Assembly: GCA_013287405.1 (NCBI GenBank)
Contig: JABDDW010000063.1
Coordinates: 1 to 8,638, forward strand
Direction of reading: 5' to 3'
From: Deltaproteobacteria bacterium
Lineage (GTDB): Bacteria > Bdellovibrionota > Bdellovibrionia > JABDDW01
DNA length: 8,638 nucleotides
Positions 1 to 6,672 of this stretch are shown piece after piece. The notes beneath the pieces were generated by a model. That model was given only the letters and a program-made list of their open reading frames with translations, had not been told where the DNA came from and ran no database searches. Numbering within the stretch: the first letter of the stretch is position 1; the number at the start of each line of letters is the position of its first letter. A program made the translations under genes and the position numbers.

Positions 1-1
1 T

Positions 2-712
2 GCTACCATCTATGCCTTATCAAAAAAATTGGGAAAGACGCCTATTATCGTCAAAGACGGCCCCGGTTTTTTGGTGAATAGACTTCTTATGCCTTACCTC
101 AACGAGGCAGTTTATATTCTGGGTGACGGAAATAGCATCGAGTCTATCGACAAAGCTTTACTTAAATTTGGTATGCCTATGGGGCCGCTGCTCCTCATTG
201 ATGAAATTGGAATTGATGTTGCTGTTAAAGTGGCAAAGATTCTTGGTCATGGACTAGGATCTCGGGCGGAGCCATCTCCTCTTATGGCAAAAGTCGTAGA
301 GAGTAAACGCCTAGGGCGAAAAAACCATAAAGGGTTTTATAAATACGACTCCAGCGGAAAAGCAGAGGGAGCTGATCACGAAATTTATAAAGACCTTGGT
401 TTGGATTCACCAAAAAACTCTATTGACGAGGAACACTTAGTTTATCGAGCTCTCTTCCCCATGATTAATGAGGCCGCCTTGTGCGTCGAAGAAAAAATTG
501 TGGAGAGTCCTGAAATGGTTGACCTGGGAATGATTATGGGGACGGGGTTTCCCCCTTTTAGAGGAGGCCTCCTCAGATGGGCTGACTCCCTCGGCGCTCA
601 AAAAATCGTCGATGAGCTGGAACTTATGGTTGGAAGATACGGCTTGAGGTTCAAACCTTCAGCTCCATTGAAAAACATGGCTAAAAATAATTTAAAGTTT
701 TACGGAAAATAA
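2..712 (+). CDS. Fatty-acid oxidation multifunctional protein (FadB/FadJ type), C-terminal part, 5'-truncated by the window
   Basis: The frame is open to the left edge, so this is the last 236 residues of a longer protein; the first in-frame start-like codon, a TTG at 29, is internal. What is visible is the 3-hydroxyacyl-CoA dehydrogenase C-terminal region. DGPGFLVNR lies near visible residues 19-27, followed by FGMPMGPLLLIDEIG, then the RLGRK..KGFYKY segment, and a second C-terminal repeat with GTGFPPFRGG. Both repeats in this order are typical of the alpha subunit of the beta-oxidation complex, which joins enoyl-CoA hydratase and NAD-dependent 3-hydroxyacyl-CoA dehydrogenase in about 700-730 residues. 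The crotonase domain and Rossmann fold would lie upstream, outside the window. FadB and FadJ cannot be told apart from this fragment. The stop codon directly abuts the next start codon. Confidence 0.93.
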   Translation, partial: ATIYALSKKLGKTPIIVKDGPGFLVNRLLMPYLNEAVYILGDGNSIESIDKALLKFGMPMGPLLLIDEIGIDVAVKVAKILGHGLGSRAEPSPLMAKVVESKRLGRKNHKGFYKYDSSGKAEGADHEIYKDLGLDSPKNSIDEEHLVYRALFPMINEAALCVEEKIVESPEMVDLGMIMGTGFPPFRGGLLRWADSLGAQKIVDELELMVGRYGLRFKPSAPLKNMAKNNLKFYGK

Positions 713-1453
713 ATGGGCCCGGTCGAGCGCTATGGTGAGGTTCTAAGCGAAAAGCTCTCTCAGGTTTTGGCGAAGAACTCTAAAAGCTTCTCTGAGAGCG
801 CGGCAGAAATATATAAAAGTTTGAGTTCTGGGGGAGTATGGCATCTCTTTGGAACGGGCCATTCTAGCATGGTCGTCCAGGAGGCCTTTCACCGAGCTGG
901 GGGACTTATCCCTGTGAACCCTTGGCTTGAAGAATATCTTATGCCTCAAGCCGGCCCCTCTCGAAACGGTCCGTTAGAAAAGCTCTCGGGTCTTGCACAA
1001 GTTATTTTTGATTTCTACCGCCCCAAGGAGGGGGAGGTTCTCACCCTTATATCTAATTCAGGGATCAATCCTACCGTTGTAGAAATGGCGGAAATCGCCA
1101 GATTAAAAAATTTAAAAACTATGGCTATTACAAACTTAGAGCACTCCAAATCTTGCCAAAGCAGGCATGCGAAATCAAAAAAACTCTTTGAGGTTTGCGA
1201 TTATGTTCTTGATACCGGTGGCGTCAAAGGAGATGCCGTAATTCAGATCCCTCACTTGGATGTGCCGGTAGGACCCCTTTCAACAATTTTGGGCTCTTTT
1301 ATTATTAATAGTCTTGCCATTTCTGTGTGTGAGTCTTTTTCAAAAAATGGGGGAGTGGCGCCTGTTTACCTCTCGTCTAACGTACCCGAAGGTCAAAAGC
1401 GAAATCGCACTTTAGAAATTAAATACTTAGATCAAATTCCCCGGCTGCGATAA
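713..1453 (+). CDS. SIS-domain phosphosugar-binding protein, UPF0309/COG4821 type
   Basis: This 246-residue cytoplasmic protein has the SIS (sugar isomerase) fold. FGTGHS at residues 46-51 and SNSGINP at 114-120 are the two Ser/Gly-rich loops that bind the phosphate of a sugar phosphate. RAGG (61-64), HSKS (144-147), GDA (173-175) and VGPLST (186-191) follow the pattern of UPF0309/COG4821 proteins, and the length matches that family. The true substrate is not known; relatives are annotated as putative phosphosugar isomerases or related to MurQ-like etherases. The ATG comes immediately after the TAA of the beta-oxidation gene, with only a weak GGA six bases upstream (704-706), which suggests translational coupling. 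The pairing with a fatty-acid oxidation gene is not metabolically obvious. Confidence 0.9.
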   Translation: MGPVERYGEVLSEKLSQVLAKNSKSFSESAAEIYKSLSSGGVWHLFGTGHSSMVVQEAFHRAGGLIPVNPWLEEYLMPQAGPSRNGPLEKLSGLAQVIFDFYRPKEGEVLTLISNSGINPTVVEMAEIARLKNLKTMAITNLEHSKSCQSRHAKSKKLFEVCDYVLDTGGVKGDAVIQIPHLDVPVGPLSTILGSFIINSLAISVCESFSKNGGVAPVYLSSNVPEGQKRNRTLEIKYLDQIPRLR

Positions 1454-1636
1454 GGGCTTCAACCGTGGTGCCAATTGAAATTATTATAGGTCATTTTTAT
1501 AGGCTTGCTTAAATGTTAATCATTTCTTAATTCCCTTTTTTCGAAACTTCAGTATGTTACCTAGCTAAAGTTCTAAAATCATAAATGGCATGTTGATTGA
1601 TAGGTGTAGAGATTTCGATTGTTAAATCAGGAGTTT
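1454..1636 (+). other. AT-rich intergenic region, promoter candidate only
   Basis: These 183 bases separate the SIS gene from the next exported-protein gene. The stretch is AT-rich and contains TTATAGG twice (near 1485 and 1499) and several TATTAT/TAAAAT-like hexamers, but no -35/-10 pair with good spacing. No GC-rich hairpin followed by a T run is visible after the SIS stop codon. A promoter for the downstream gene is likely here from context, but I cannot place it. Confidence 0.3.
1629..1633 (+). promoter_or_regulatory. Shine-Dalgarno AGGAG that decides the start at 1637
   Basis: AGGAG lies three bases before the ATG at 1637. The spacing is short, but a positively charged signal-peptide n-region begins at that ATG. 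The alternative TTG at 1619 would place MLNQEF in front of it and has no comparable ribosome-binding site. Confidence 0.6.
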
Positions 1637-3343
1637 ATGCGGCTAGCTAAAAGTCACCTCATACGCTTGTTGCTCTTTTTATTTCTACCAAGTTTGTCTC
1701 TTTTTTCGTCTCTAAATTTTGCCGGAGATCTCTCGGTAGGTCCAACGGGGCCGCCGCCATTAATACCTCCAAGTCAGAACTTCCCCATACCGATGACCCC
1801 AGGGATGATGATGCCTCCCTTTGAGCAGCTCCAAGCTCCAATAGATGAACTTGCAATCCCTGACACCGATGAGCAATCGGTTTCTCCAGCCGATCAAGCC
1901 ATCGACCAAGCTGAAATGATGACCGAATCTTTAGTCACAACAGAGAAAAAATGGATGGATGATCACGAGAAGGATATGCCCCTCATATTGCAAATGTGGG
2001 CCGCCTTATTTAGGCAGGCAGAGGAATCTGACTCTGTAAATGGAATTGAAGAAACGGATAAAAAAATCGGGCAGGACGGTTTTATAGAGAAATACCCGGG
2101 TTTCGGCAAAATGAAGCTGACGATGTGTGATAAAAAGAGAATCGTCAAATTTTTCTATGATGGGGGCTCCGAAGCCTTACTCATGTATGAGGAAGGCCAA
2201 ATAGACCCCAACTCCAAACACCTCGAGCGCATCAGGAAGGGTCTAACCGTTCGAGGAAACGGAGAGCAGGGTTATCCCTTGGTGACTACCGTAGAGATGA
2301 ATGCTTACGGGGATGGTGCAAAAGAAGTTCGAAATTTTGAAAAAGCGCCTCTTTTATCCCGTCAGGGTTGGGCCGACTATTGGGGCCATTTCTGGAATAA
2401 GCCCCAGGGAAAGGATTGGGCTTTCGGCCTAATATTTGGGACTGCGATTCAAACAGCCGCAGTAGGAGGATTGAACGCAATCGCTATGAAGCTTCATGTG
2501 CCCGGACAAACCAATGATTGGTTTCCACTCGTTGCTACCGGTGCTTATGGGTTGCTATTAGGGACTTTTAACGAGACCTATTTTCCTTTTTCAAACTCCG
2601 GTCGGTTCCAGGCTCTAAAACAGCTCCCCGTGGGCCTTTCCTTTACGGCTCTAATGCTGGCCCACGCTGGGCACATGAATATGAGTCTTAAGTTTTGGGT
2701 CGTCACTGCTGGACTTAATTTGGCTAGAAAGCCCCTATCTTCTATCCCTTGGGCAAGGACCGTTAAATTAAAAATGGATCTAAGAGAAAATGCGGGGAAA
2801 CTGTGGTTGAGATTATTTAACACAGAAATCAACACTGGTTGGGATAAGGCGAGGGTTGAACGGAATTTATGGTACATCATTCCTCTTATTTTCAGTCAAT
2901 CTGATATGTTTTTTAGGCCTTGGATGATCGCCCACGGATATGCTTTTAGGGATGTTACTCTGCCCATCTCCATGCTTACCGGCTTTCTTTTGGCTAAGGT
3001 AACCCATTCTATTACCCTCTCCCATCTAGCCCAGAAAAAAGTAAATGGCGAGTGGCCGCAGGCCAAAGCCGATTTCGTTAAGGAACAATGGGAAGCGGAG
3101 AAAATAAGCTGGAAGAAGCTCGGTGCTGTGTGGAACTGGCCCTACGAAATTGGTATGGCCGCCATTGATAACGCGACTAATGCATACTACAAAACAAAGG
3201 AGATTGCTCCAAAGGTCTATTCTGCAATAACTGAAAACCCTGCCGTTGTTAGAGCCAGCCAGAGACTTATGTACGACTGCGGGCTTTTATTAGAGGGGCT
3301 GGGCCTTCGGAGGCCACAACCTCTGTACAATCCTGAACAGTAA
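1637..3343 (+). CDS. Exported multi-spanning membrane protein of unknown function
   Basis: I do not recognise a family. From the ATG at 1637 the protein is 568 residues. A signal sequence (MRLAKSHLIR, then a leucine/phenylalanine-rich core to about residue 28) is followed by a Pro/Met-rich stretch (about 37-61, with GPP, PPF and a MMM run) and an acidic segment (about 65-145). Hydrophobic stretches that could span a membrane lie near 261-284, 296-311, 330-346, 350-363, 410-422 and 441-456. A soluble, Trp-rich C-terminal part (about 465-568) follows. There is one Cys in the middle (164) and one near the end (548). The mixture of an N-terminal Pro-rich region with several moderately hydrophobic helices suggests an envelope protein; the topology is inferred. 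It is convergent with the next gene, with nine bases between the stop codons. Confidence 0.8.
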   Translation: MRLAKSHLIRLLLFLFLPSLSLFSSLNFAGDLSVGPTGPPPLIPPSQNFPIPMTPGMMMPPFEQLQAPIDELAIPDTDEQSVSPADQAIDQAEMMTESLVTTEKKWMDDHEKDMPLILQMWAALFRQAEESDSVNGIEETDKKIGQDGFIEKYPGFGKMKLTMCDKKRIVKFFYDGGSEALLMYEEGQIDPNSKHLERIRKGLTVRGNGEQGYPLVTTVEMNAYGDGAKEVRNFEKAPLLSRQGWADYWGHFWNKPQGKDWAFGLIFGTAIQTAAVGGLNAIAMKLHVPGQTNDWFPLVATGAYGLLLGTFNETYFPFSNSGRFQALKQLPVGLSFTALMLAHAGHMNMSLKFWVVTAGLNLARKPLSSIPWARTVKLKMDLRENAGKLWLRLFNTEINTGWDKARVERNLWYIIPLIFSQSDMFFRPWMIAHGYAFRDVTLPISMLTGFLLAKVTHSITLSHLAQKKVNGEWPQAKADFVKEQWEAEKISWKKLGAVWNWPYEIGMAAIDNATNAYYKTKEIAPKVYSAITENPAVVRASQRLMYDCGLLLEGLGLRRPQPLYNPEQ

Positions 3344-3352
3344 GAACTTTGC

Positions 3353-4276
3353 CTAGAAAATAATATCGAGCTCAAAGTTGATTCCCGGGGCACCGACAAA
3401 GTCCACCGTATTTGAAAAGGCAAGATAAGGTTGAACGGTATAATGAAGTACGTTTTTATATATTTTTTGGGTGAAGGCCGTGGCCACGGTGTAAAGGGCG
3501 AGTTGAAAATTAGGTCGATTCGTCGATTCAAAGAGCAGCGTGGCGTTTTGGGAGAGAAGGTCGCTGTAATTCCAAGAAAAGCCAATACCGTTATTTGTTG
3601 AAAGCAGATTGACTCGATCTTGATATTGTTCTTCATCAATAAGAGTAAAAACTAAGGTTTTATAAATTGGAAAGTCGACATCCCCTCCAAGGAACTGTCC
3701 CACACCAGAATCTGTTTTAGCAAAGAATTGGGCTTCGGGACGAAATGTAAGGTATTTCATTTCGGCCGTACTTGTAAGCCTAGAGAAATAAGAAAGTTGT
3801 AGGCCATTTTGAAACTGCAAGCGCGGTTCAAACTCCAAGTTCACGCGACCTAATTTTTGAAGAAAGCCAATACTCCCTGCGTAGTCTCTTTGGAGGGGAG
3901 AAGTTTTTAATCTGTTCTTATTTATACCCCTCTCTTCTTGATCTTCGTCGTAGGTTATAAATTTTAACCGCCATTTTTTTTCTAAATTGGGGAGGCGTAG
4001 TCTTAAATCTAAATGGGGCGTATAAGCAAATGGCCCCCCTTGAGGCCAATTGATCTGGTTTCTGATTGTGACTCGAGTGGTGTTTGTTGTTCTAACAATT
4101 CTCTTGCCAGTCAGAGCTACGTCTACGCTGCTGGCGGCTTCATCGATAGCTTTAGTGATATCAATATCGCTTTGAACTAGAGGACTGATTTTGACTTCGT
4201 CAGGGTGCTCGGGCACGGCTGCAAAAGTATTGAGGCTCCTCAGAAGAGCAAAACTAGATATGAAAATAAATACCAA
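3353..4276 (-). CDS. Outer-membrane beta-barrel protein, unknown role
   Basis: The protein is 307 residues if translation starts at the TTG at 4276. A hydrophobic leader ending near FAA (residue 20) is followed by a short soluble segment (about 21-60) and then alternating polar/hydrophobic strands to the end, for example around 67-76, 87-95, 101-109, 141-154 and 196-211. The C-terminus FELDIIF ends in phenylalanine, with alternating hydrophobic residues before it, which is the usual BAM recognition signal of outer-membrane barrels. No conserved channel family is recognised. The start is doubtful: there is no ATG, the TTG start leaves the leader without a basic residue, and the frame stays open to a TAA at 4307-4309. 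An ATT at 4297 or 4294 would add residues including an Arg. It is divergent from the next gene. Confidence 0.82.
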   Translation of the reverse strand: MVFIFISSFALLRSLNTFAAVPEHPDEVKISPLVQSDIDITKAIDEAASSVDVALTGKRIVRTTNTTRVTIRNQINWPQGGPFAYTPHLDLRLRLPNLEKKWRLKFITYDEDQEERGINKNRLKTSPLQRDYAGSIGFLQKLGRVNLEFEPRLQFQNGLQLSYFSRLTSTAEMKYLTFRPEAQFFAKTDSGVGQFLGGDVDFPIYKTLVFTLIDEEQYQDRVNLLSTNNGIGFSWNYSDLLSQNATLLFESTNRPNFQLALYTVATAFTQKIYKNVLHYTVQPYLAFSNTVDFVGAPGINFELDIIF

Positions 4277-4291
4277 GACGACCGATCTTAA

Positions 4292-4306
4292 AATAATTAA
4301 ACCCCG
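4292..4306 (-). promoter_or_regulatory. Possible ribosome-binding site and ATT start region of the minus-strand barrel gene
   Basis: On the minus strand a GGGG at 4302-4305 lies four bases before an ATT codon (4297) and seven before a second ATT (4294). Both are in frame with the barrel gene. Starting there gives a leader with Arg before the hydrophobic core, a more normal signal peptide than one starting at the TTG at 4276. ATT starts are rare, so this is a suggestion only. Confidence 0.3.
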
Positions 4307-4342
4307 TTACAGCAACGATTTTTTAGATTATCTTCAGCACAA

Positions 4343-4996
4343 ATGAGTATATTAAAATTTTTCATCATTTTAATAGCTATCATATTAAGCAAGATTAGCT
4401 ATGCCCATCAGCCCGAAGAGGGAAAAGTCTTCGGTACCCTAGGCGGATTTCTAAACCACACTCAAGCAATCTACACCTCGGAAGCCCCCTATTCGCGGTT
4501 TAACCCCGGCTTTGGATTACTAGCGGAAGGGGACATAAGTTCTCACGGGGGGCTCGAAATTGGACTTTTCTACTTTTTGAAAACGTACAAGAGGGAGTTT
4601 GGAGTAAACGGACTCGTCGTGGCCAATGTGGACAAAATTGATATCCCCATGGGATATCGGTATTGGCTCAGTCCTCAGCTTTCTGGGGCCGTAGCGTTTT
4701 CAAGTTCTTTTTCCGTTGGAGATTCCTTTGTCTCATACTCCAATGTGGTTGGCGATCAATCTACATCTGCTTCAAATATCACCGACTATGGTTTTGATTT
4801 TTCCGTTCAGTGGGAGTTTTGGACAAACAACGTCTTTTCTCTACTTTTAGACGGCCGATATTCTCTTTCAATTTCTAGTAACCTTGGTGAGGACGCCAAC
4901 ACTTACGGAATTCTCGTGGGCTTAAAATATCTCATTCAAGAAAAATATGATGATTCAAAGGAAAGGGAAGAAAAACCGTTGGATAAGACGCAATAA
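4343..4996 (+). CDS. Small outer-membrane beta-barrel protein (OmpA/OmpW-size), unknown role
   Basis: The protein is 217 residues. A signal peptide (MSILKFF then an Ile/Leu-rich core) has a plausible cleavage after ISYA (residue 21). The mature part has alternating strands with turns, consistent with about eight strands: GTLGGFLN, GFGLLAEGD, GGLEIGLFYFL, IPMGYRYWLS, SGAVAFSSSFS, YGFDFSVQWEF, FSLLLDGRYSLS and YGILVGLKYLI. It has no cysteine. The last strand is followed by a charged tail (residues 201-217, rich in Lys, Glu and Asp), whereas many barrels end on an aromatic residue. No clear Shine-Dalgarno precedes the ATG. The start lies only 45-66 bases from the divergent barrel gene, so their promoters must overlap or lie inside each other's leaders. 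Confidence 0.82.
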   Translation: MSILKFFIILIAIILSKISYAHQPEEGKVFGTLGGFLNHTQAIYTSEAPYSRFNPGFGLLAEGDISSHGGLEIGLFYFLKTYKREFGVNGLVVANVDKIDIPMGYRYWLSPQLSGAVAFSSSFSVGDSFVSYSNVVGDQSTSASNITDYGFDFSVQWEFWTNNVFSLLLDGRYSLSISSNLGEDANTYGILVGLKYLIQEKYDDSKEREEKPLDKTQ

Positions 4997-5110
4997 TGAG
5001 GTGGGCCATCAGTGTAATTTATCCAGGGGATTTTTCTATCGAAGCCAGCTATATAGTAGCCCTCATTAAGTAGGTTGGGACGCTGCCGAATATTATCGTA
5101 GGAGTTAATC

Positions 5111-5761
5111 ATGACGACGTTTCTAAGGATTTTTTTTCTTATATTGATATGGGGTTTTGTAGGTAATTCTGCTTTTGCCCAAAGTCACTTTCGGGAACTA
5201 AAAGTCGAATTTGAAAATTCAAATCAACCGCTGACGAAAAAAGATTTGCTGGGCGGATTTCTTGGCCGTTGCTTTTCTCCGGACAGCGATGAACCCATTG
5301 GGACGATTTTATCTACAGTAGAAAAAAAACTAACCAAAACCATAAATCAAGATCTTGGCCCAAAGTACCCACCTTCCACAGTTATCATTGAAGACTCATG
5401 GCGATTAGCAACTTACATGAATTTTAAGGCCGATGATGTGAATGGACGTTTTGGGTTAGCGGAACTTCCGGCGACAAGCAACGATACGGCAGACAAAAAC
5501 GTAGATAATGCCTTCTGGAACAATCCAAGGATAGCTTTTAATGGACAAGGCTATCCTGTGACCTTTTCTGAATTAACGGAAGTTGGGGGAGTTATCTCTT
5601 CACAAATGACAGCTATGGTAGAAGGAAAACCGCTCATAACAAATATTTCCGTAAAAAAGGGAACTGACTACCTGTATTCTGAGAGAAGTATTGACTCCAG
5701 GTCAGCCTTGGTTACCCCCGGCCCAATAAGATACTGCTATTTTTGGCAGAAATTGTATTGA
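5111..5761 (+). CDS. Exported protein of unknown function (periplasmic or secreted)
   Basis: This is a 216-residue protein I cannot assign to a family. The start is supported by TAGGAG at 5099-5104, six bases before the ATG. The signal peptide is MTTFLR plus a hydrophobic core, with a probable cleavage after NSAFA (residue 23). The mature protein has two cysteines, Cys54 (GRCFSP) and Cys209 (IRYCYFW), near its two ends, which could form a disulfide in the periplasm. A lysine-rich amphipathic segment (about 66-86) and a Trp-containing central region follow, with no membrane segment. The upstream gap (4997-5110) holds a TATATAGT at 5050-5057 that could be a -10 box, but without a good -35. It is followed 61 bases later by another exported-protein gene, possibly in the same operon. 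Confidence 0.78.
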   Translation: MTTFLRIFFLILIWGFVGNSAFAQSHFRELKVEFENSNQPLTKKDLLGGFLGRCFSPDSDEPIGTILSTVEKKLTKTINQDLGPKYPPSTVIIEDSWRLATYMNFKADDVNGRFGLAELPATSNDTADKNVDNAFWNNPRIAFNGQGYPVTFSELTEVGGVISSQMTAMVEGKPLITNISVKKGTDYLYSERSIDSRSALVTPGPIRYCYFWQKLY

Positions 5762-5810
5762 AGATACACTCGTAGAATCTGTAGGAGGCTTGAACCGCCT
5801 GCATTTTAGA

Positions 5811-5815
5811 AGGAG
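5811..5815 (+). promoter_or_regulatory. Shine-Dalgarno AGGAG that decides the start at 5823
   Basis: AGGAG with seven bases to the ATG at 5823 is an ideal arrangement. A second, even stronger AGGAGG at 5783-5788 lies just before an in-frame TTG (5790), but only one base separates them, so initiation at that TTG is unlikely. Confidence 0.75.
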
Positions 5816-5822
5816 TTTAAAA

Positions 5823-6161
5823 ATGGAAAATAAAATAGTGCTCTCGATTTTCATAGGTGCGACTATGCTTTTGAGCTTACCTACTCTGGCGCTTAACCCC
5901 CAAACCATAAAAATCACAAAAACTAGGGGGCAGATATTCGCACTCAATGAACGGGGATCGGGGCCCTATAATGTTATTCCAATGAAAGAAGACGTTGCCG
6001 ATGCTCTTGAGGCCCTAGACGACGTTGCAGGAGTCACCTGTACCGTTAGGGCTACAAACTCTCTTGCGGAAGTTTCCGGCGCAAAAAAAGCAGGGGATGG
6101 TTGGTCTCCTACTCCTTACTCCCGTAATCTCTTAGTCTATTTCATGAAGTGTGACAACTAA
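5823..6161 (+). CDS. Small exported protein of unknown function
   Basis: The protein is 112 residues from the ATG at 5823, with MENK followed by a hydrophobic core and a likely signal-peptidase site after TLA (residue 23). The mature protein is about 89 residues and contains exactly two cysteines, Cys73 (VTCTV) and Cys110, three residues from the end (KCDN), so a single disulfide is possible. An acidic helix-like stretch (about 55-69, with several Glu, Asp and Ala) precedes the first Cys. No family is recognised. Its last codons overlap the GTG start of the next gene by 11 bases, indicating translational coupling. It is probably the second gene of an operon starting at 5111. Confidence 0.75.
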   Translation: MENKIVLSIFIGATMLLSLPTLALNPQTIKITKTRGQIFALNERGSGPYNVIPMKEDVADALEALDDVAGVTCTVRATNSLAEVSGAKKAGDGWSPTPYSRNLLVYFMKCDN

Positions 6162-6501
6162 GGTGAGAGCTAGCATTTCTGGTGGTTTCATTCTCTCGAT
6201 AGCGCTGCTTCTTACGGGGGCAGGGGCCAGCGCTTATGGCAGGGCCTGTGAAGCTGAACTCTCTCAATTAAACGGGATCGTAGACATACACTCTCTTGAT
6301 TATTACAATTCTAATATTCAAAATGCGAAAGTAGTTAATGGTCGACTTTGGCTTTTTGGATACGCCACGGCTTGGCAGGAGTGGTATGGGTTTCCCGAAC
6401 AGACAACTTTCTTCGTTCGCAATGGGCATCTTTATCTAGAGGGTGGTGAGAGAGTTATTGGCATCGACATTGCTCATCGGATAAAAGTCGTTAGAGAATA
6501 A
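6151..6501 (+). CDS. Small exported protein of unknown function, overlapping the preceding gene
   Basis: The protein is 116 residues from the GTG at 6151. A second in-frame GTG at 6163 gives 112 residues and lies one base after the upstream stop codon. The leader MTTKVRAS plus a hydrophobic core ends in GASA (about residue 28), a normal signal-peptidase I site; the longer version has two basic residues. Neither start has a clear Shine-Dalgarno, so translation probably depends on ribosomes finishing the upstream gene. The mature part has a single cysteine (Cys33). It shows a weak internal duplication: VVNGRLWLFG (61-70) and FVRNGHLYLEGG (88-99) both fit a beta-hairpin with an NG turn. No family is recognised. 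Confidence 0.72.
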   Translation: MTTKVRASISGGFILSIALLLTGAGASAYGRACEAELSQLNGIVDIHSLDYYNSNIQNAKVVNGRLWLFGYATAWQEWYGFPEQTTFFVRNGHLYLEGGERVIGIDIAHRIKVVRE

Positions 6502-6638
6502 CCGTCCTGACCAAACTTTTGACAGCTATCAAGGCTCTTGACCACTGCATAACGTCCTTTGGCCCCACCAACGCCAAATCGTAATTTCTTTCCTATAACC
6601 CTTTAAATTTGTTCTGCCTCTAAAAATGATGGCATTTC

Positions 6639-6653
6639 CCTTGCGATACAAGG
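6639..6653 (+). promoter_or_regulatory. Small inverted repeat in the lipoprotein leader
   Basis: CCTTG and CAAGG are separated by five bases and lie about 20 bases before the ATG, just before the ribosome-binding site. It could form a weak hairpin in the mRNA or be an operator half-site pair, but a 5-bp repeat of this kind also arises by chance. Confidence 0.2.
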
Positions 6654-6672
6654 CGGGTAGAGGAGAGAGTTT

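Noticed and set aside
743..949. Minus-strand ORF inside the SIS gene
   Set aside because: It is a shadow of a conserved gene with no independent support; the same applies to the minus-strand frames within 1659-2880 and at 3217-3639, 5702-5947 and 6968-7213.
3302..3315. Hairpin GGCCT-TCGG-AGGCC near the convergent stop codons, considered as a bidirectional terminator
   Set aside because: It lies inside coding sequence and no T run follows on either strand.
4994..5068. Inverted repeat TAATGAGG / CCTCATTA after the small barrel gene
   Set aside because: The 59-base loop is too long for a terminator, and the match is within chance expectation.
6519..6553. Consensus -35 box TTGACA as a promoter of the lipoprotein gene
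   Set aside because: No -10-like hexamer stands at 15-19 bases; the nearest, CATAAC, is 23 bases away.
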